From Heterobilharzia americana (taxonomy: Eukaryota; Platyhelminthes; Trematoda; Strigeidida; Schistosomatidae), in the NCBI GenBank assembly GCA_944470555.2, contig OX104130.1, positions 74,777,160-74,841,159 on the forward strand: a stretch of DNA of 64,000 nt, in the 5' to 3' direction. Positions 34,301 to 47,200 of the stretch are shown in pieces (the first letter of the stretch is position 1; each line of letters opens with the position of its first letter). The notes beneath the pieces were generated by a model. It made no database searches, had not been told where the DNA came from, and worked only from the letters and a program-made list of their open reading frames with translations. Both the position numbers and the translations under genes were made by a program.

Positions 34301-37300
34301 GTAGCGTAGCACTGTACGATTGTAACTTTCCTTCCCTTTGATTTGAATCCATCTTGCTGTCATGATGCTGATCCTGCAGGAGGAGATTGGTTCCCACTGT
34401 ATGAGAGACAGCCTTCGGTGCTCGTGGGAGGGGGACATCATGATAGCCACTCGAAAACTCAGTGTGCTCGGGGTTTCTGTCTGGGTGACCGGAGTAGTTT
34501 ATTGACTCTCGAGTTGACAGTTTGGAGAGTCCGCATCCATTCCATCTGCAGATTCCTCCCAGATTCGTAGCACTTCTATGCTATGTCTTCTTATTTCATT
34601 CGCGATCCGGGTAGCCTTTTCAGGGAGCTTCAAACATTATGTGGGCATTGCATGTCCACATTCTTACTTTCGCTTTGATCGAGAGAGAGAGAGAGAGAGA
34701 GAAGACATATCGGCTAGTTGGCTTCCCGAAGGCTTTCACCAACTGGCATCATTTAGTATCCCCGACTCGCCAGCGAAGAATAAGTTTATTTTTGTTGTTT
34801 ATAATTTCTTTGTGCTTTGTAGTTTTTCTAGCGATTGGATTGGTTTTGCGGGGTAGGGTTGCTAGCCCTATGCCCAACCTTCCCTATTTATGCGGGTATA
34901 GGATTGGTTAGTAATATAGGCGAGGTTCGTCTTATATTTAGATTAAAAAAAAGTGGATCTATCCTGATTTTCGTATTCCATTGTAAAATATTTGCATGAG
35001 TTTGGTCGAAGGTGTCGACCAAGTTTAACGCATGATTCATGTTATCTCATTATAGATTTACTTGAACTTTGAAATAAAGCAGTTACTTTTGAGACAAGTT
35101 CTTTTGTTTTCTTTTTTATAAGACAGTAGTTGAATTTTCAAATTTGTACTGAGGAAAGATGAAATGCTAACTCTACTGAATGTTCAACATTGTGTCAATA
35201 AAGTAGAAGAGAGTGGAAATAAAGGAGACTTCATGACAAGAACAGTCACAACTAGATGAACACGTTGGTAACATAATGAAAATGGTTCTAGTGATGACCA
35301 CTTATTATAATTATTTATTTTTTGTCCCTTGGGTTCAATCTTTTGAACCTGGCTCGACGACTGCCCAAAAGCGCTTATTTCTTCCTCATACGATCTCCTC
35401 CATGTCACCCTCGGACGCCCAACTCGCCGTTTCCCATCTGCGTTGCTCTCGATCTTGGCTTTGACGTCCTCATCCATGCCGCCTGTATATGAAACGGTGC
35501 TGCCTAGATAGGTGAAAGAGGCTACTTCCTTTAAGTTTCTCTCGTTGATGGTGATTGGAGCTTGTTGTTGATGGTGTTGGTTGGGTATCTTCATCACCTC
35601 TGTCTTCTCTACGTTCATCTGAAGTCCCGTCTTCGCTGCCTCTTCTGTCAAACTTGTTAGTTTTTGCCTGTAGATCTTTAAGTTTGTGCGACATTAGACA
35701 CAAGACATCGACGAAATCCAAATCTTCTAGAATCTTTTCCTCGGTCCAGCGTATCCCCCACTTAATTAAAACTAAAATCCAACAATGGTAATTCACTTTC
35801 ACGTCCATTTGAAATATAAGATAATGTGCTTTATAGACTGACTGACAGGATTACTGAAACTTGGGCAGCACTATGGTAGAATGTAATTCCATTTTAGTTG
35901 GATTATTAGATATAATATCACACAGTGAGACAGTATTATGTACTGGATTACATTCCAGACACAATTTATTGTCCATAATTATCTTGATATCTTTATGGAC
36001 AATAAATTCTGTCCGAAAGTAGAAGGATTACAAAAGATTATCAATTTTCCAAGTACCTACCCAATGCTCGAGAGATGGAGAAAGAGAACAATATAATGCA
36101 ACCAAAAACTTAATGAAATTTGAAATAATCAAGGAAAATTTCTTTTGTACTTGTCAGTAGAATCAGTTGATCAAGGGACAATAATAAGATTATACACACT
36201 TTATGTTTATTGCTGTTCGAGATCAGTAAAAACAATAAATTTCAAATTAAACAATTATAATCACTTACATGGAGCTTCTTTTAAACGCATCCAAGAGTGT
36301 AATCGACCACCAACATTTGATTTGAGACCGAGAACATATTCTGGTTCACAGAATCTAGTCTCAATAGGTGAATTAGCATCAAAGTTTCGAAATTGTTTTA
36401 TTCGACTTTGTGATACAGGTGATAAATTTTCGCTAAAAATAACCAATAGATAATTAAGTATACAGAAAATTTAAAGCAACACTGATCCCTTTGATAAATT
36501 TAAACAGCGTAATGAGAAGACGAAAATTATCTGAAATATGTGATGTATATATTAGGGCTATACATTTCAGCAGATCCGATAAGTGAAGGTGACAAATATC
36601 CATCTTCTTCTATGGCTAAACATATACTAGAAACTAACTATAGGATAGACATGAAAACAGCCTTTAAAGTACTAAATAAAAGTGGTCAGAGCAGAGTGCT
36701 TAAATTTATCAAAGCTCTTGCCATGCGTAAATTCAACCCCCCTTTATGTGTACAAAAGCAATTTGTACTCACGTTGAACCTACCTTGGTAGTATTGATTT
36801 TAATTTTCATACCAGGAGTAAGGTTTTTTTTTCTCTTTTTCTCTCCCTTCCTATTCCTATTAACTTTATTGACCATTTTCGTAAATTTTCACATAAATAG
36901 TTCGACAAGTGATCAGACTGTTCGAAATGTATAGCGCTAATACATCACGACATGTTTCAGATAATCTTCGTCTTCTCATTACGCTGTTTAAGTACAAAAA
37001 GTTAACTATTTTCGAAGTTAACTGATTAACATGCTAGTATTCATGAGTGAAGTTTAAAAAAATCATCATCTGTAGTGTAAATGAATATAAAGGTGCTTAA
37101 AAATGTTAAACAGGTGTGAAATGTCACCAAGTTTAGAAAAATATGCTGAAGCTAATAGCGGCTATCTATTCGAACTCAAGCACCTATGTAAGACCTTATG
37201 AATAATTATCTTCTGAGGTTACAACATACATCGGTGATCATCAGTCAACATTCTTATATATATTTGGCACAAATATGCTGGTGAAAGTAGCCCTATGCAC

Positions 37301-39460
37301 CTATGAGTCCTCACAGATAAACTTGTCACCCAGAAGGCATCACCCGCAGAAGACAACCAGTCATCTTAGGTGAAGATGCTAACAAAACAATGTTTTCTGA
37401 GCGCTTTGAGTAGAAATCAGTATTCGTTTGGTATAAGTCTAGTACTTTTACTGTTAGGGTACGGAGTCAAGCGACAGAATGCGCTGACCACTTCATTTAC
37501 ACACCGAGTTGCCTCAGGCCAAAAAGGTTGGTTTCCGACGGAATCTCAACTTGTATGAAAGGGTCCCTTTGGCTTTGCTAGAATTGTAGCATATCTCTGA
37601 CGAGGTATTTACTCACATACCAAAAGACAAGTATACTGGGCAACAGTCCACGGTTTACTATTATATGATTGTTACATATGGTTGTTGAGAAGACATAAAA
37701 AGGCTAAAAGTTCAAATCATGGGTATTTGTGTAGTATTGTTCGCATGTAATTAAACCATTATGCCAGCTAGCAGTGTTAAGGTTAGGCTCAGAGTACTAG
37801 CCAAAAAAGCAAGCCAGTTAATAAGGTTGCGAACCTTCAGTAAATAATCTAACTTGCACATTAGCTAGGTATGCTGAACTACCACCAACATCTCTCCATG
37901 TCAGCCTAAGCAGGATTACGTTAGAAGAAAATTTAAGGTGGAAATGCTAAGGTATACTGTTCATCAACAAATGACCTCCAGGGAGTAGATCAATCCCAGT
38001 GAAGTCAGATATACTCAAGGCGAAGTCAAGTGGGAACGGTGTCAGCGGGCATCCCTGGTGGATACCACCAGTTGTCATCAATTCACATGACAACTCCCCA
38101 TAAGCCTTAACATGACTGCGTGACTTCAAGTACAGAGCTTTCTTTGGCGTTATGTCTTTGCTCGGCACTCTCTTCACAGTCAAACACTGTCACAACACCT
38201 CATAGTCGACTTAGTCAAATGCCGCCTTCAGGTCAAGAAATATGACAAGTGTCAGCCACTGGCCGGTAGGTATGCCTGTATTCCAGAACCTGTCGTATGC
38301 TGACAATACGATCGATGCACCCTCGTCCAGGTCTGAAACCTGCCTGGTTTTCTCGACATTTCTGTTCTCAGATAACTAAGGAGTATAAAATCTTGGACAC
38401 AATATTAATCAAACTGTACCGAATTTCTAAATTGAAAACTGAATAGTTAAACTATCATCTTCATGATTGTACTTCCTTATCCGTATTTCCTTTGCAATTA
38501 TTATGACTATCCTTCTACACAAATGATCTACCGCTGAAGTGGTAGTTCAAACAATCCACAAAGTTGAAAGTGCCGATAACCTTAGTATTTATCCGAATTC
38601 AGTTGTCCATCCAGTAAAAATAATCGAGAAATCTGTGGAAAGTCATCATATGCATCCTGAGTAACAAAATATTTTATCCTTTAACTCCATATAATTCAGG
38701 ATTACAGGAAAATGATCTACTTACATTAGTAGTGTGAAAAAAAGGGAACATGTTTACTTTGGTGGTTTTAATGACATTTTAGAGGGATACATTTACTAGA
38801 TGAGTAAAAAAGAATTGAAATCTAGTTAAGAACAGGTTTAGTAGTAGAGTGGAATACTAGCTTGAAGAATTGAAGACCACAATTGAGGTTTCTCTGCTGA
38901 TCATCACAAAGCTATACGTTATTAATCCAATAACATTGTGCATTCCAAATATATTGCCTTAAAAATTAACTAATAGAGATTTGATATACAAATTGAAGTT
39001 TAATGAAGAGAAAACATTGTGAGATGTTTAGCCGACATCAAAAATCATCCAAACAGATATAGTTTATACATTAATGATGAATAGTAACGAGCAGTGAAAT
39101 CCAGGAGGTGCGTTTCGTCCCACTTAGGACTCGTCAACTGGATGCATCTGACTCCCACTGGGAGCAGAACTCGGCATCGATTGCTTCAAACGCCAGACCG
39201 TTATCCACTAGACCAACAAGCTGTTACTTGTGCGATGGGCATAGTTTTAATGTTGTTGTTCCAAATAGGACGAAATGGGCATCAAGCTGGATTCCACTAC
39301 TAGCAACTATCCATCATTAATATATAATTTAAACACAGGCAATATCGAGGCCTCCGCAAAGGAGCCCATAAGCCAATGAAGACCGATCAATACGGTCCAA
39401 TCAACAACGAGATAATACAAGCAACAACATTAGATACAGTTTATGCTGAGATGATTTACA

Positions 39461-39496
<36 letters not shown>

Positions 39497-40735
39497 CTTA
39501 CAGGTCAAGTGATTTTAAATAAGTATTGAAATCCTGAGTTTCTTCAACAGATGGAACGCTAGGCATAGTAGATAAGAAGGATGCAGGATCTTTTTCAGGT
39601 GTTTTAAATGAACAATCCATACGAAAATATGGAGTGATCACATCAGTTTTATTCACCGGGAAAGCTTCAACCAATCTATGACAAAATGAACGACCATCAC
39701 GGAGTTTGGTGACATGATAATTGTTTGGTTCTACAACGCTGGCTTGAAAAATAGATGAAAAGATTTTTAAGAAGCAAACATAGAATGCTTTGAACACTCC
39801 TCTTAATTCATGGAATAAATCCCTATACAAAATTCATTAGAAAAAAAATTAGATCTATATGTGGCGTTATAATCGATTTTGAACAGTATCCTCTGGAGTT
39901 CTCAATTATCGAATTCATATATCATTGTAAATTTCATCTACAAAGAAAATACTTTAATATATGACTAAAATTAACAGTTAATGATCATTTATATAAACTA
40001 TGATCAAGATTTGATCGTATAGTATGGCAAATATTAGGCGCTGAGTAAAAGGTTGACATTAGACATAGAATTGTATTTGTGTAAAGGATTCTCAACAAAC
40101 ACAACATAAGAGTTTACTTTCGTGCAACAAATACCCTACATTCTAACTTAATGAAAGTTAAGGATGTAGAACTGCGTCTATGAAATCAAATGAGGAGATA
40201 GTACTGTAGTATATGTAGGGGAAACAGCCAGATAGGTAAGTGTGAGAGTCAGTGAGCATAAACTATACTTAAAGTAGATCCCAAAAACCTCAGCAGGGGT
40301 TAAGAAACTAGAAAACAAATCTGCAATCGTGTTACATTCCATAGAAATGAGACACAATCGACTTTGAAGAAACTAAGGTTGTACAAAAGGGTTTTGGGTC
40401 ATACCAAGAAAGACTGACAGCTGAGGCCCTACATATATGGGCGAATCCAGACAGTTTGAACAGACGAGATGGAGTGCAGTTAGCTGCCTCTTGGCAATTA
40501 CTAATTAGTAAACAGAACGAGTGACCCAAAACACTGGTCTCAACTCCATTATTTCTGCATCAACAACAACACAACCCGCACTGATCAGATTTATTATTAT
40601 TATTACCATCATCATCACCACTATCATAACTACCACTCATTTACACTCTATATCGGTAAATCAATGCGGAGAGAATTCGTTAACACTATTCACCACTTTA
40701 CTTCAACTGAAATTGTATACGCCTCCTTTTCAATT

Positions 40736-40802
<67 letters not shown>

Positions 40803-41198
40803 TACCAAATGACTATCACCAATGTCCTTTTTGTCTCATGTTTACAATCAAGGAGAATATGAATTGGAGTACATACATACGTCATGCAACAAAAGACATA
40901 CAAGTTCACACTGTATGATTAGTTATCATAATTTAGGAAGACAATGACTATACGAAGATGATTGGACAAGGAGATTAAATATACGTTTTTTGAATTCATT
41001 TATATATCCTTGATATTTTAATTTCGATTATTTCCCTGAAGAAGCTCGGGCCAGACTACTGTGCAAAACGTTGGAATTATGTGATTTCAAACCAGCTATG
41101 ATTTACACAAATACAATTCTATATCTAAGTTAATGATCATGGCTGGACTTTATAGTTTAATTCAGTCTTTATGCAAGGTTCTCATCCCGCTCCAGTCT

Positions 41199-41268
<70 letters not shown>

Positions 41269-44200
41269 TAGTAAATAGTTACAGTGACTGACATAAGGTT
41301 CAAATAATTTATTCGATGTAAAGCTGTACACTATTGTCCAAGATTTTCGTCGAATAGGTGCGAAGTTGAAAATTCATTTTATTTTATTTTTTTTAATTTC
41401 TAGGGGGACTTCTAGCATTAGCATTCATGCATTAGATATGGTATGCGCAACATTATCTTCTGTTTCGAAAAGGGACTCAACTTTAACGTGACAATTGATT
41501 ATCTAAAACCGGAAGATGTCATACCTAGCACAGAATTAGCGTTAATAAGCTCAGTGGATGCAGCAACTGCTGAACAGGTTAGAATACAGTGTGCATTAAC
41601 ACTGAAAAAACAAAAGAAGAGACAATAAGACTTAACAAAACTCGAAAATTCAGCTCTGAATAGTCTACGGAATGACAATAATATAGTAATTGTTAAATCG
41701 GATAAAGGCAATTCAACAGCAGTTATGGACAAACTGGATTACTTCAACAAAACTGACGAACATTTCCAAATAGGACCATATGAAGAGGTCAAGAAACCTT
41801 TAGACACGGTCATGAATAAAATTAAGAAATCTACAGCCGATCTGATACGCCGACTGAAGCCATCTCTACGTAAGTCTAAATGGTTTAATTTAATGCCTAA
41901 AATTAATAATCCTGGCAGGATTTATGGCACTGTTAAGGTTCACCAACCAGGTTATTCCATCAGACACATAGTTGACTTAAGAAATACACCCAACATAAGA
42001 ACTAGGAAAGTACTGAGCATCGATATTGTGTCCTATTAGGAACCGCTCAAATACCAGACTAGTAAACTCTTACGAGTTAGAACTCTATAGCTCCATGACC
42101 TACATATCGAAGAGGATGAAGAAATGGTTAGCTTCGATGTAACAAGTCTGTACTAAAATACCAATCAATATGGCACTGAAAGCAGTCAGAAGTCAACTAA
42201 ATAGTCATTCGACTGATGAGATCATATTAGGCATACAGGTGTCCCTGATCTCCACAGTCTTCAAGTTTCGGGACAAAACATACAGGCAAACAGAAAAAGT
42301 AGCAATGGGATTGCCAATATCCCCAATCGTAGCAGATGTACGCTAATGGTTGGTTGAGAAACCATGGGGTTACAAACGTTTAGTCCTCCACCTAAGACTT
42401 GGTGGCTATATGTGGATGACACATTCACTGTGTTGAAATCGGAATATGTCGACGATTTACCCACACATAAACTTCGTATTAGGCGCAATCCAATTCACTT
42501 AAGAAGTAGAAAATGAACAAGGAGAATTACCTATGTTGGACTGCAGGATAAAACGAAGGACAGAGCATGGTTTGGATACTACCGTCTACAAAATTTTAAC
42601 AGGTATAGGAACTTCAAGTCATCTCATCCAATGTCAGTTAACGCAGATTTAGTCAAATGTCTAAGTGGTGGAGCTAGAAAACTGATTAGTTAGTGCAACG
42701 ACGTAAACAAGGAATTGAAGCACATAAAAGAAACGCTAATAGTTAATAACCATTTTCCGCAGTTTATTAAGAAATTCGTACGAAATGATAACAGTAAAAT
42801 GAGAATGAATAATAACGACAACACGAGTAGAAGTAAGTTCAAAGCCTCCATTGTTACATTAGAAACTTTACGTACGGTCCTCAACAAAGCTAGAATCAGG
42901 GTGACATTTAAGCCTATAGACCCACTCGGCTTGCTTAAGGATCCGACAGAACCAATTAAGCAAAATAATCTAAGCCATCAGATTCCATGTAATGACTGTG
43001 AGGTCAAGGTCACATACATAGGTCAAACTAGCCGACCAGTGTCAGTTAGTATAGCGGAACATAGGAATTTAGCTAGATACAGAACGACTGACTCAAATAA
43101 GATCAATAATCTGGAAAAAAACTCAGCTGTTGTAGTGCATGCATGAACACACAATAGGGTAGGATAAAACTACTGTATTCAAATCCAATAAAGGTGAAGT
43201 GAGAGACTGATTACTGAATCTTTGTTCAACACGTTGTCTTATTTAAATCTCCTTCGATGTGATTTTCAAAAATCCATTCATTGACTTTATTCTTCCGTCT
43301 AATAATTAACGAATAAATTTACTATTCCTGAATACGCAATTCTGTTACATACGGTCAGTGTTATGAACGAACCGAAGAAGTAAGTGACGTGAAAACGTAG
43401 TTTGTCTGAGATGGATGACTTAGGATTTTGATGAAAAAAAATTGGCTCAATGCCATACCACCAAACTATGATGCTGTTAGTTCAATGCAGTCAGTCAGTA
43501 TCAACATGGAGCCTGTCATAACTACGTGACAGTCCAACTTCTTACATATTAGATCACTGCAACACAGATACCATGTCTCAAGCTATTGAACAGTTTGGAA
43601 TTAGACGGAAACAGATATCCAATCCTTCCTAGGTTTTGCAAAGAAACTCCATTATTCTATAGATGTTGGTAAAATGATAAACAACCCATTATTACTATTA
43701 TTTGTCCCTTGGGTTCCTGGTGGAACATACAGCTTCAGTAGCACGTCGCCATTTCACTCTCTCCTCTGAAGTCTAGAACATGATTCCACGACTGGCCATA
43801 AGCTTTCATTTCTTCCTCACACCATCTCCTCCATGTCACTCTCACACGCCTAACTCATCGTTTCCACTTTGGGTTCCACTCGAGGGCCTGGCCTGGCGTG
43901 TGATGTCCCCAATCGGTCTTCTCAGATTATGCCCAATCCATCTCCGCTTTCTTCTGCATATTTCTTGGACGATGGCTTTTTGCTTCGTTGGTTCTTTGCC
44001 AGCCAGCCAGAGTTCCTCCTTCCTTATTCTTTCTGGCCATCTGATCTTCAGTATCGAGTGAGCGAGCGTAGGTGGCAGCTGTTGATGTATGTCTGTAGTT
44101 TGTTGGAAACACTTTTTGTGACGCGCCACGTTTCTGAACCATCACATAGCAGCACTAACTTGACGTTAGTGTCGAAAATCCGGATCTTGTTCACGCTTTA

Positions 44201-47200
44201 TGCTGAGTGCAGGAGATCTCCACACTGATTTCAGACTAATGAAAGCCTGTTTCGCTTTTCCGATTCTGACTTTGACATCCTCGTCTGTGCCTATGCCGCC
44301 TGTAGTTGAAACAGTGCTGCCTAGATAGGTGAAAGAGGCTACTTCCTTTAAGTTCCTCTCGTTGATGGTGACTGGAGTTTGTTGTTATTGGTGGTGTTGG
44401 TTGAGCATCTTCATCACCTCTGTCTTCTCTACGTCCACTTGAAGTCCCGTCGTCGCTGCCCTGCCTCCTCTGTCAACTCATTAGTTTTCGCCTGTAGATC
44501 TTCAAGTTTGTGTGACAGACAAAAGTCATCGGCGAAATGATAAATAACCCACAGATTTTCCTAATCATTTAAAATGCAATTTACCTTGATTATTTAATTA
44601 GCCGAGTCAGTTTCAATTGATCTCCTTAATACCATAATAGAATAATATTTTATGAGATAGATTATACTTGAACTCACATCGATCATGAAAGTAACAGTGT
44701 AAACTGTTCGGCCTATAACCGTCTGGTACAGTTTTACTAGCAGCCATCAAAGCTTGGGCCATAAGCTCACCACCATAAATAGTTCGTGGGTTAGGTGAGA
44801 ACACTCTTTCACCTCTAAAACATGACAAAAAAAAGTGGTATGTATATATGCATAAGAAAGACATCAAAATTGACAAACAAAGAACATATAACAGTTGAAA
44901 ATGAAGCATTTTAGCAAAATGAGTATGGTATGCTTAGTATGGTGGGTTATTTTGGTTTGAACCTCTGGATTTTGACTTCCTATAGATTGAAAATGATTCC
45001 GTCTATTTATACAAAGTTTGAAGACATTTTTGTAACCATATAAATATATTATTTACATTTATAAATGTAAGGTGATTCCTTTGAAAAAGGATAACTTCTC
45101 TTTCTTAGAAAAATACAACGATCCATTGCAAGTACTCTTCCTAATAATAGCATAAATTTATTTTGTTTCGTAATTACTACAGAAATAAACCTCAGCTAGT
45201 CAGATATATCTAGCTTAGCTTGATACGGTAGGCAATAGGCAAGTTGTAGTCGAATAATGATTCGGTTAATATAACTTTCATCATATGGAGAAAATCACCT
45301 TAAACTGAATAACTGACACTGAAAGTTCCCACATTTCACAGTAGTACACGAAGAATAGGTGGATAGAAAGTGATTAGTATCAAAGTAGACTAAGTTCCGT
45401 TAGAGAATAAGCAATTTTAAGAAAACGGTAATTGCAAATATTCAAGCTTTAGAAGACGTCGAGGTAGGCTAGTATTTATACTGGGTGGTGATTGAAGGTG
45501 AGATGAAAATGTGGACCGAGACCGGATTCGAACCAGCGACCACCGGGTTACCGGCTAGGTGCTCTACCAACTGAGCTACAAGGTCCCACTGCTGACCAAA
45601 TCCGGCTGCGGTCCAGATTTTCATCTCATCTTCATTCATCATCCAGTATAGATACTAGTCTGCCAAACCATGGGTATCTCAGGTAGTCAAATGATAATCA
45701 ATATGACACCTCCTTCCCCACTCTGATTCACTTACATTTCTATTGGGATGAGAAATCCTGACTAGGTGTCCAATGTGAGTAGAATCAAGCGGTAGTAATG
45801 CGTCACAAATTCACATGATGGTTGAGCAAAACCCTTGGTGATTGTAGTGAAATAAAATTCTGGTCAGCAGTCGGACGTCGTATCTCAGTTGGTAGAGCAC
45901 CGGGCCGGTAGCCCGGTGGTCGCTGGTTCCAAAGTGGCCGCCGTCCAGAGTTTCATCTCACCTTCAATCATCACCCAGCATACATCACATTCATAGCAGA
46001 TTTAAAGCATGAAAGATAATAAATGAAGAATATATTTAGATCCTTCCTGTTTTTCGCGATTAGAACAAATAAAGATCATCAAAGTAGATGTAGTGGTGAG
46101 AACAAGTCACTTTTTGTAAACATAACGATGACTTCAATTGCTGTATGGTTATCGCTTTCACAAGTCCTGATATGCGGTGTTGACCACTTCCATATCAAGT
46201 TTGAAAAGATGTCTGAACATTAATTCTATGATGCGTTTTTATAATATGCTTGATTACAGATGAAGAGGGTTGTCTCCTACTTGTGCCTATCAAAGTTTCA
46301 TATTTCAGCTGTTTTTAAAGTAATTTAAGTACATGTTCCCTTCAACTTCAGCTGCACGGTTCCATTACTCCAAAAGTAATTATGTGTGCTGTGGTTTGAA
46401 CAGTTTAGTTGATATCATCTAGTGAGAAATCAGTTAGCAGTATAATCAGAAAAGTATAGACAGATAGACAGAATCAACATAGAACCTTGCACACAGGTGC
46501 ATCAGGTCAAGTTGCCACACTTTACATAAGTACACAAGAAACGGGTGGATAGACTAAGAGTGATATCATAGTAGACGAGAATAAACACAATTTGAAGGTA
46601 AAGGTTAGTGTAAATATCCAAGCTTTAGAAGATGTCAAGGAGTGAATATATCTACGCCATTGTTACCTATTGTCAGCCATGTCACCAAAAGTCTTTAACC
46701 ACTGATTCTTTTCGTCTCCGGGACTCCAATCACGCAGTCTATATCTCCCCTATACAGTTTAAGCCAACAGTCAGGGACTTCATCAACTGGCGCCAGTGTC
46801 TAGCCGTCTTAAGCATGAAATATGTCTGTTTAATTCCCTTAGTTATTGTGGTTCAAATTTAGGACTATGAAAAACACCTACTTCTATCCTTTCATTTTAC
46901 ATGATAACGCTATGCTATGAAATAATAGAGGAAGATAAATGTAGACCGTTGGATTTCAATCCAATGATTGTATAGTAACCACGGGATCTAACAGCCATTA
47001 ACTCAATATCTTATATAGAGTGGTAGGCGTGTATTGTTAAGAAATTCCCAGATAGGACGAAACAGCTTTTCAGAGCTCTCACCCTTTCAATAGAAAGGTA
47101 TCTTGGTATCAATTTATTCTGCAGAAACTAGCCATTGGACTACAATGAATTTAACAAGTATATTGATTTACTGAATGTCATTGTTCAAAAACATGTGCAA

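Noticed and set aside
39094..39303. 69-codon frame with a typical start
   Set aside because: It lies across the antisense of the hammerhead SINE, and the same words recur at 48890-49030.
40521..40862. 113-codon frame rich in Ile and Tyr
   Set aside because: Created by the TA microsatellite.
45520..45600. Functional tRNA gene on the minus strand (and similar at 45880-45940, 47520-47570, 47655-47715, 62630-62700)
   Set aside because: A and B boxes and a partial cloverleaf are present, but the acceptor stem pairs only in part, the base before the anticodon is C instead of U in copy 2, and all copies lie inside inverted arms. They are repeats, not tRNA genes.
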